DNA of 5,736 nt from an uncultured Gammaproteobacteria bacterium (lineage in GTDB: Bacteria; Pseudomonadota; Gammaproteobacteria; Steroidobacterales; GCA-2729495): the NCBI GenBank assembly GCA_937958785.1, contig CALGMY010000060.1, positions 1 to 5,736 of the forward strand, written 5' to 3'. Every line of letters begins with the position of its first letter. Positions within the stretch are counted from its first letter, which is position 1. Position numbers and translations under genes: made by a program. The notes under the pieces are model-generated. The model was not told the DNA's origin. It saw only the letters and a list, made by a program, of their open reading frames with translations, and made no database searches. This document shows positions 1-4,134 of this stretch, in pieces.

Positions 1-1308
1 AAACATGCTTTGTGGTTGGCGGCCATAATTTTTGCCGCCGTCGCCGCCTACGTCGCCATCGGCTGCCTGCTGGTCGGCGTGATCGCGTTGCAACCCCGGC
101 TGGCGGCGCTCGCGTTCCGGCCGGCCGCCCAATGGCTGTCCGCGTCGGCCGCGGGCGCGGCGCGGCCCATGCTGCTGCTCGCCGCCAACCGCCTGGCCCG
201 CGCGCCGGGCGCCGCGGCGATCGGCATGGCGGGGATCGTCGCGAGCTTCGGGCTGATGGTCGCGATGGGCACGATGGTGACGAGCTTCCGGGGCTCCCTC
301 GAGGACTGGCTCGGCCGGGTGCTTCCCGCGGACGTGTACATCCGCATCGGCCAGTTCGCCACCGACGTGTACTTCTCGCCGGCGGACCTCACGGCGCTCG
401 CCGGCCATCCGGGCGTTGCCCGGGCGGAGTTCAGCCGGGCCACCAGCGTCGCGCTGGCGCCGGACCGGGCACCGGTCGCCGTCATCGCCCGGCCCGTGGA
501 GACCGCCCGCGCCGCGGAGCTGCTGCCGCTGGTCGGCGCCGGGGCGGACGTGCCGCCGGGCGCGCGGCCCGCCTGGGCGTCCGAGGCTCTGGCCGACCTG
601 TACGGCGCCACCCCGGGGACGACGCTGGTACTGCCGCTCGGGGGCGAGGCGCGCGAGTTCGTGGTCGCCGGCATCTGGCGCGACTACGCCCGCCAGTTCG
701 GCTCGGTGGTCCTGCGCACCGAAGACTACGAGTCCCTGGCCGGCGACCGCACCCGCACCGAGGCCGCCCTGTGGCTGCGACCCGGCGTGGCGGCGGACGA
801 CGTGATCCGCGACCTCCGGGCGTCGCTCCCCTCCCGCGAGGCGCTGGAGTTCCGCGCCACGGGCGAGCTGCGGGCGCTGAGCCTGCGCGTCTTCGACCGC
901 AGCTTCGCGGTCACCTACGTGCTGGAGATCGCGGCCATCCTGATCGGCATGACCGGCATCGCGGCCACGTTCTCCGCCCAGGCCATCGCCCGCGTCCGCG
1001 AGTTCGGCATGCTCCGGCACGTGGGCGTCACCCGCGGCCAGGTGCTGCGGGTGCTGGCGCTGGAGGGCGCGCTCGCCACCGGCCTCGCGCTCGTGATCGG
1101 CCTCGCCACGGGGCTGCTGGTGTCGCTCATCCTGGTGCGGGTCGTGAACCGGCAGTCCTTCCACTGGACCATGGACTTCAGCGTGCCGGCCGCCGGCATG
1201 GCCGCGCTCTGCGCCGTGCTGCTCGGCTGCGCGGCGCTGACCGCCGCCCTCGCCGGCCGTCGCGCCACCGGCGTCGCGCCGCTGCGCGCCGTGCACGAGG
1301 ACTGGTGA
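1..1308 (+). CDS. FtsX-type ABC transporter permease, C-terminal part (AttF/AttG-like), 5' end outside window
   Basis: This is the inner-membrane permease of an ABC export or lipoprotein-handling system; 435 residues lie in the window and the frame is already open at base 1. Numbering from the first window codon, there is a membrane segment at about 4-29, another at 72-94, a periplasmic MacB-like domain at about 96-300, and hydrophobic segments near 303-324, 356-380 and 396-420. The FtsX cytoplasmic-loop signature is clear: R333-E-F-G-M-L-R339, then G342 and E355. The tail LRAVHEDW is typical of large two-unit permeases of this type. Two membrane segments before the periplasmic domain suggest that segment 1 closes a first FtsX unit lying upstream, so a full protein near 800 residues is likely (inference). 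A TTG at base 10 could be read as a start, but it has no Shine-Dalgarno and lies inside a membrane helix, so I treat the gene as truncated by the window. Its substrate is unknown. An ATPase gene is expected upstream. Confidence 0.9.
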   Translation, partial: KHALWLAAIIFAAVAAYVAIGCLLVGVIALQPRLAALAFRPAAQWLSASAAGAARPMLLLAANRLARAPGAAAIGMAGIVASFGLMVAMGTMVTSFRGSLEDWLGRVLPADVYIRIGQFATDVYFSPADLTALAGHPGVARAEFSRATSVALAPDRAPVAVIARPVETARAAELLPLVGAGADVPPGARPAWASEALADLYGATPGTTLVLPLGGEAREFVVAGIWRDYARQFGSVVLRTEDYESLAGDRTRTEAALWLRPGVAADDVIRDLRASLPSREALEFRATGELRALSLRVFDRSFAVTYVLEIAAILIGMTGIAATFSAQAIARVREFGMLRHVGVTRGQVLRVLALEGALATGLALVIGLATGLLVSLILVRVVNRQSFHWTMDFSVPAAGMAALCAVLLGCAALTAALAGRRATGVAPLRAVHEDW

Positions 1309-2426
1309 TGCTGTCGCGCCGGCACCTGCTGCTCGCGCTCGGGGCCCTCGGGCTGCCGGCCGGGTCCCGGGCCGTGGAGTACCCGGCGGTGGTACCCCGC
1401 CCGCTGCTGTTTCCCGCCGACCACGGCGCGCACCCGGACTTCCGCACGGAGTGGTGGTACCTCACGGGCTGGCTGGGCCCGCCGGCACGGCCCCTCGGCT
1501 TCCAGGTGACCTTCTTCCGGGTGCGCACCGACGTGGACCCGGCGAATCCCAGCGCCTTCGCCGCCCGCCAGCTGGTGATCGCCCATGCCGCCATCGCGGA
1601 CCCGGCCGGGGGCAGGCTGCGGGTGGACGAGCGCTTGGCGCGCACCGGCTTCGGCCTGGTGGAGGCCGCGACCGGCGACACGGACGTGCGCCTCGAGGAC
1701 TGGTTCCTGGCCCGGGACCCGGCCACCGACAGCTACCGCTGCCTGATTCCGGCCCGGGAGTTCCGCCTGGAGTTCACGGCGACGCCCCGCGGCCCGCCCT
1801 GGCTGCAGGGGGACGCGGGCCTGTCCCGCAAGGGCCCGCTGCCCGCCCAGGCGAGCTACTACTACTCGCGGCCGCAACTGGCGGTGACCGCCACCCTCGG
1901 TAGGAGCGGCTTCAGCCGCGATCCGGCCGCGATCGCGCCTGACGGCGCTCCCACAGCACTCACCGGCGTCGCCTGGCTGGACCACGAGTGGTCGAGCACC
2001 GCCCTCGCGCCGGAAGCCGCGGGCTGGGACTGGACGGGCATGAACCTCAGCGACGGCAGCGCGCTGCTCGCGTTCCAGGTGCGCCGCCAGGACGCGACGC
2101 CCGGTGACCCGCCGCTCTGGCGCTACGCGGCCTGGCACCTGCCGGACGGCAGCGAGCGGGTCGTGGACCCGGCGACCGTCAGCTTCACCCCGCTCGACCA
2201 CTGGACCTCGGCGCGGAGCGGCGCCCGCTGGCCCGTGGCCCAGCGCGTCCGCGTGGAGGGCCGCACCTTCGACACCCGCCCCCTGATGCCCGACCAGGAG
2301 CTCGACTCGCGGCTCACCACCGGCGCCGTCTACTGGGAGGGCGCGAGCACCCTGCTCGAGTCCGGCCGTCCCGTCGGCCGGGGGTACCTGGAGATGACGG
2401 GCTACGCGAGCCCGCTGACGCTATAG
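1308..2426 (+). CDS. AttH/CrtC-family lipocalin-like secreted protein (carotenoid 1,2-hydratase-like fold)
   Basis: This 372-residue exported protein belongs to the CrtC/AttH family. Family hallmarks are T47-E-W-W-Y51 near the N terminus, the SYYYSRPQL stretch at about 182-190, and W223-L-D-H-E-W-S-S230 followed by WDWTGMNLSDG. AttH homologues are encoded beside FtsX-type permeases (attEFGH in Agrobacterium), exactly as here, so a role as the exported partner of that transporter is far likelier than true carotenoid hydration; no carotenoid genes are visible. The N terminus reads M-L-S-R-R-H-L-L-L, a Tat-like twin-arginine motif, then a hydrophobic core and a probable cleavage after S20-R-A22. 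The ATG overlaps the permease TGA by one base (TGATG), which decides the start and implies translational coupling; the open frame upstream of 1308 is only a shadow of the permease. Oddity: codons 198-216 are made of a REPIN repeat just before the WLDHEW motif. The biochemical role of AttH-like proteins is poorly established. Confidence 0.9.
   Translation: MLSRRHLLLALGALGLPAGSRAVEYPAVVPRPLLFPADHGAHPDFRTEWWYLTGWLGPPARPLGFQVTFFRVRTDVDPANPSAFAARQLVIAHAAIADPAGGRLRVDERLARTGFGLVEAATGDTDVRLEDWFLARDPATDSYRCLIPAREFRLEFTATPRGPPWLQGDAGLSRKGPLPAQASYYYSRPQLAVTATLGRSGFSRDPAAIAPDGAPTALTGVAWLDHEWSSTALAPEAAGWDWTGMNLSDGSALLAFQVRRQDATPGDPPLWRYAAWHLPDGSERVVDPATVSFTPLDHWTSARSGARWPVAQRVRVEGRTFDTRPLMPDQELDSRLTTGAVYWEGASTLLESGRPVGRGYLEMTGYASPLTL
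1900..1954. repeat. REPIN (two inverted REP units) embedded in the AttH-like coding sequence
   Basis: Two 24-nt REP units face each other tail to tail: 1900-1923 on the + strand and 1931-1954 on the - strand, with a 7-bp spacer at 1924-1930. Read in their own orientations they match at 20 of 24 positions. Unit 1 begins GTAGGAGC and has the stem GCGGC/GCCGC around TTCA. Unit 2 begins GTGGGAGC and has the stem GCGCC/GGCGC around GTCA. Both end in GATC. One stem pair differs by a compensatory G-C to C-G change, so folding has been preserved. The outer ends GTAGGAGCG and CGCTCCCAC pair at 8 of 9 positions. Such REPs are mobilised by RAYT (TnpA-REP) transposases and are normally extragenic; here the element is translated in frame as GRSGFSRDPAAIAPDGAPT. 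Confidence 0.88.
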
Positions 2427-2429
2427 ACC

Positions 2430-2444
2430 GGAGACACCGCCTTG
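2430..2444 (+). promoter_or_regulatory. Shine-Dalgarno GGAG with TTG start codon
   Basis: GGAG at 2430-2433 lies 8 bases before TTG at 2442-2444. This spacing is ideal, and no ATG or GTG is better placed near the beginning of this frame, so the downstream gene very probably uses a TTG start. The site sits in the 15-base gap after the AttH-like stop codon, consistent with an operon. Confidence 0.75.
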
Positions 2445-3086
2445 TCCGACCCCTTCGCCCTCACCGCCCTGCCACCTGACGCGGAGTTCTGCCGCGCGGC
2501 CCAGCGCGTCGTCGTCCGCACGAACCTGCCAGTCCAGATGCAGCTGCACGCCGCCTTCGAGTCCTTCGTGAAGTCGAAGGCGACCATCGACGACGGCATC
2601 GTCACCATCCACCAGTACCACTGGCACGACGACGCGGGGCGCCTCATCGGCATCTCCTGCAAGCTGAAGAACGCCGACCACCTGGTCGCCAGCTTCGGCC
2701 CGGGCTGCGCCGGGCCGGAAGGCACCTGCCAGGACATGAACCGGGCCGTGTACGGGCTGGTCCGCGCCGGCATCACGAAACCGCGCTTCGAACGCGTGGT
2801 CTTCGACCCCCACGAGACCGTGGTCAACGAGAAGGAGCCGGGCATGACCGGCCCCGACTGGCTGGCGCCCTTCGTCCTCACGTCGGTCGACGTGGACGGC
2901 GCGCTGCGCGTCCACGCCAAGGGTTTCGTCGTCGAGTTCCTCGGCCCGCGGTTCGCCGCCCTGCCCGAGCGCTTCCGGGGCGTGCACTACGGGCATTTCA
3001 TCGCGCCCGGGCACCTGCGCGACCTGCTCACCGGCGCCGCGGAGCCGGGCGCGACGATCGGCCGGTGGGTGGGGCCGCCGCGGTGA
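2442..3086 (+). CDS. Unrecognised 214-residue cytoplasmic protein, third gene of the att-like cluster
   Basis: I do not recognise this family. It has no signal peptide and no membrane segment, so it is probably cytoplasmic. The composition looks like a real globular protein: alternating hydrophobic and polar strands (for example VVVRTNLPVQMQLHAAF near 23-39, and D50-DGIVTIHQYHW61), mixed alpha/beta character, and a Pro/Gly-rich middle. There are four cysteines (17, 73, 89, 96) and a histidine cluster (57, 60, 62, plus 80); C73, C89 and C96 with these histidines could form a metal or redox site, which is speculation. A conserved-looking segment, HYGHFIAPGHLRDLL, lies near 186-200. The gene starts 15 bases after the AttH-like gene on the same strand, behind its own GGAG, so cotranscription is likely, but this alone gives no function. 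It ends 16 bases before the convergent PEP-CTERM gene. Confidence 0.82.
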   Translation: MSDPFALTALPPDAEFCRAAQRVVVRTNLPVQMQLHAAFESFVKSKATIDDGIVTIHQYHWHDDAGRLIGISCKLKNADHLVASFGPGCAGPEGTCQDMNRAVYGLVRAGITKPRFERVVFDPHETVVNEKEPGMTGPDWLAPFVLTSVDVDGALRVHAKGFVVEFLGPRFAALPERFRGVHYGHFIAPGHLRDLLTGAAEPGATIGRWVGPPR

Positions 3087-3102
3087 CGGCGGGGCGAACG
3101 GC

Positions 3103-3897
3103 TCAGGCGCGGCGACGGATCCCCGCGAGCACGCCGGCGCCCGACAGGAACAGCCAGGCGGCAGCGGGCACTGGCACGACGGCGGCCGGCACGATGGAGA
3201 AGTACGCCGCGCCGGCGAACTCCGACTCCGGGACGAGGCCGATGGTGGCCACCGTGTCCGCGGTCAGGTCGAAGGACAGGCGCAGGCCGATCAGGGACAC
3301 GATGTCGAGGCTGGGCGGGCCGTCCTGGCCGATGCCGAGGCCGAAGGTGGTGTCCTGGCAGCCCGGGTCGGCGCCCAGGTCGTCGCAGAAGCTGAAGGGC
3401 TCGCCCGGGTTGATCTCGTAGACGCCGAGCACCGGCGAGGCCAGGGTGTCGATGAAGCCCTCCACCTGCAGGTTCAGCAACCCGCCACCGAAGACGTTGT
3501 TGAGGAGACCCGTGTCGAGGGTGATTTCGGTATTGCCGAAACTGCCCGCCATGGGGAACACGATGGTTGCCACCACCGACAGGGTGCTGGTCGAGGCGTT
3601 GTAGAAGTTGAAGGCGCCCGTGACGTAGGGGTCCGGGTCCGCGGTCAGCTCGAAGGAACTGATGAGAAGGTCATCCACCGCGCCCGTGCCCAGGCAGGTC
3701 ACGGCCTTCACCCCGTCGCACACCTGGTAGTCCTCGAGGGAAACCTCCGGAGCGCCGTTCACGGACACCGACAGCACCGGCACGTTCACGGCCAGCGCGC
3801 TGCCGGACCACATCAGGGCCGATCCGGCGAGTGCCAGCAGCGAGGCGGCGGCGGAAAGACGGAAGCCGGCGCGCGGCTCGAGAGCGGTAACGGTCAT
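3103..3897 (-). CDS. Secreted PEP-CTERM (VPVPA-type) sorting-domain protein, exosortase substrate
   Basis: This 264-residue protein is exported and carries a C-terminal exosortase sorting signal. The N terminus is a Sec signal peptide: a basic n-region with R9 and R13, a hydrophobic core at 14-30, and probable cleavage after A34-L-A36. The tail has the tripartite PEP-CTERM layout: VPVPA at 241-245, a hydrophobic helix at 246-260 and a basic end, RRR at 261-263. Such proteins are processed by exosortases (EpsH/XrtA-like), often in bacteria that make exopolysaccharide or biofilm matrix; no exosortase gene is in the window. The mature region is low in Lys/Arg and rich in Ser/Thr/Gly/Asp, with predicted beta-strands and cysteines at 60, 68, 171 and 180 that could form two local disulfides. 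I chose ATG at 3897 because GGGGGA lies 6 bases upstream and the signal peptide begins correctly there. An in-frame ATG at 3957 has a poorer ribosome site and would add a 20-residue hydrophilic leader. The mature domain's function is unknown. Confidence 0.9.
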   Translation of the reverse strand: MTVTALEPRAGFRLSAAASLLALAGSALMWSGSALAVNVPVLSVSVNGAPEVSLEDYQVCDGVKAVTCLGTGAVDDLLISSFELTADPDPYVTGAFNFYNASTSTLSVVATIVFPMAGSFGNTEITLDTGLLNNVFGGGLLNLQVEGFIDTLASPVLGVYEINPGEPFSFCDDLGADPGCQDTTFGLGIGQDGPPSLDIVSLIGLRLSFDLTADTVATIGLVPESEFAGAAYFSIVPAAVVPVPAAAWLFLSGAGVLAGIRRRA

Positions 3898-3903
3898 GCA
3901 GAT

Positions 3904-3909
3904 TCCCCC
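3904..3909 (-). promoter_or_regulatory. Shine-Dalgarno of the PEP-CTERM gene
   Basis: On the minus strand, GGGGGA lies 6 bases before the ATG at 3897. It supports that start over the in-frame ATG 20 codons upstream. Confidence 0.65.
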
Positions 3910-3921
3910 GGCTAGAGCAGC

Positions 3922-3946
3922 GGACGGTCGTTGTTCTTGTCCGTCC
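3922..3946 (-). repeat. Inverted repeat, possible 5'-UTR hairpin of the PEP-CTERM mRNA
   Basis: GGACGG at 3922-3927 and CCGTCC at 3941-3946 form a perfect 6-bp stem with a 13-base loop. If transcription starts about 7-8 bases after the proposed -10 (near 3947), the hairpin would sit at the very 5' end of the mRNA, where it could stabilise it. It ends about 12 bases before the Shine-Dalgarno and does not obviously sequester it. Confidence 0.45.
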
Positions 3947-3953
3947 TGCCGCG

Positions 3954-3982
3954 ACATTAGCCTGCTTTGGCGCCGGCGCCAA
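3954..3982 (-). promoter_or_regulatory. Candidate sigma-70-type promoter for the PEP-CTERM gene
   Basis: On the minus strand, TTGGCG (3982-3977) and TAATGT (3959-3954) are separated by exactly 17 bases. The -35 matches TTGACA at 4 of 6 positions and the -10 matches TATAAT at 3 of 6. The spacing is right but the boxes are weak, and the -35 lies inside a palindrome. I saw no convincing GG-N10-GC sigma-54 promoter, which some PEP-CTERM genes use. Confidence 0.35.
3967..3982. promoter_or_regulatory. Perfect 16-bp palindrome, possible operator
   Basis: TTGGCGCCGGCGCCAA is a perfect dyad of 8-bp arms with no spacer. Allowing one bulged T extends the arms to 10 bp (GCTT.../...AAGC). It covers the proposed -35 box of the PEP-CTERM gene, where a dimeric regulator would be expected to compete with RNA polymerase. 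No regulator is identified. Confidence 0.45.
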
Positions 3983-3995
3983 GCACGGCCACGGG

Positions 3996-4019
3996 GCGGC
4001 AGATTAAGACAAATGCCGC
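3996..4019. repeat. Inverted repeat in the divergent intergenic region
   Basis: GCGGCA at 3996-4001 and TGCCGC at 4014-4019 are perfect inverted copies around a 12-base AT-rich spacer (GATTAAGACAAA). It may be a regulator site with half-sites about 18 bp apart centre to centre, or a chance feature of GC-rich DNA. It lies upstream of both divergent promoters. Confidence 0.35.
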
Positions 4020-4028
4020 GGATGCTCA

Positions 4029-4041
4029 GGCCCCGGGGGCC
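4029..4041. repeat. 13-bp GC-rich dyad next to the TTGACC repeats
   Basis: GGCCCC (4029-4034) and GGGGCC (4036-4041) are inverted copies around a single G. The right arm touches the first TTGACC-containing repeat at 4041. It could be part of the same control region. A short perfect dyad of this composition may also occur by chance in such DNA. Confidence 0.3.
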
Positions 4042-4071
4042 ACTTGACCGGCACTTGACCTCCATTTGACC
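4041..4071 (+). repeat. Three tandem direct repeats, CACTTGACC type, 11-bp period
   Basis: CACTTGACC occurs at 4041-4049 and 4052-4060, and CATTTGACC at 4063-4071, each separated by 2 bases, giving an exact 11-bp period. Sites on one face of the helix at this spacing are the usual architecture for OmpR/PhoB-family regulators, although the sequence itself is not a Pho box I recognise. The third copy doubles as the proposed -35 of the VCBS gene. Confidence 0.7.
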
Positions 4072-4094
4072 TGCTTTAAGAGTCGGCATATGGT
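4066..4094 (+). promoter_or_regulatory. Candidate sigma-70-type promoter for the VCBS gene
   Basis: TTGACC (4066-4071, 5 of 6 to consensus) and TATGGT (4089-4094, 4 of 6) are separated by exactly 17 bases. Transcription would begin near 4101, giving a leader of about 34 bases before the ATG at 4135. The two upstream TTGACC copies are also -35-like but have no matching -10 that I can see. Confidence 0.5.
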
Positions 4095-4116
4095 CGAGGA
4101 TCGAGCCGATTTCACT

Positions 4117-4123
4117 GGGGGAG
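4117..4123 (+). promoter_or_regulatory. Shine-Dalgarno of the VCBS gene
   Basis: GGGGGAG lies 11 bases before the ATG at 4135, slightly longer than the usual spacing. No other start in this frame lies nearer, and the signal peptide begins at this ATG. Confidence 0.55.
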
Positions 4124-4134
4124 ACAACAAGAAC

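Noticed and set aside
12..1307. Plus-strand frame open upstream of the AttH-like ATG
   Set aside because: Its translation is Arg/Gly/Pro-rich nonsense overlapping the permease in another frame. The signal peptide and family similarity begin at 1308.
915..2201. Long minus-strand open frame of about 428 codons
   Set aside because: It lies antisense across two well-supported genes, with a biased composition and no recognisable domain.
1308..2426. Carotenoid 1,2-hydratase activity (crtC) for the AttH-like protein
   Set aside because: The fold family matches, but the FtsX-permease neighbour and absence of carotenoid genes favour an AttH-like transport role, so no crtC symbol is given.
3075..3092. 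Hairpin CCGCCG/CGGCGG between the convergent genes as a shared terminator
   Set aside because: The 6-bp stem has no T tract on either strand and includes the stop codon in its loop. The simple GC arms could arise by chance.
3980..4000. Sigma-54 promoter for the PEP-CTERM gene
   Set aside because: The nearest minus-strand match (TGGCCGTGCTTGGC) lacks the required GG-N10-GC spacing.
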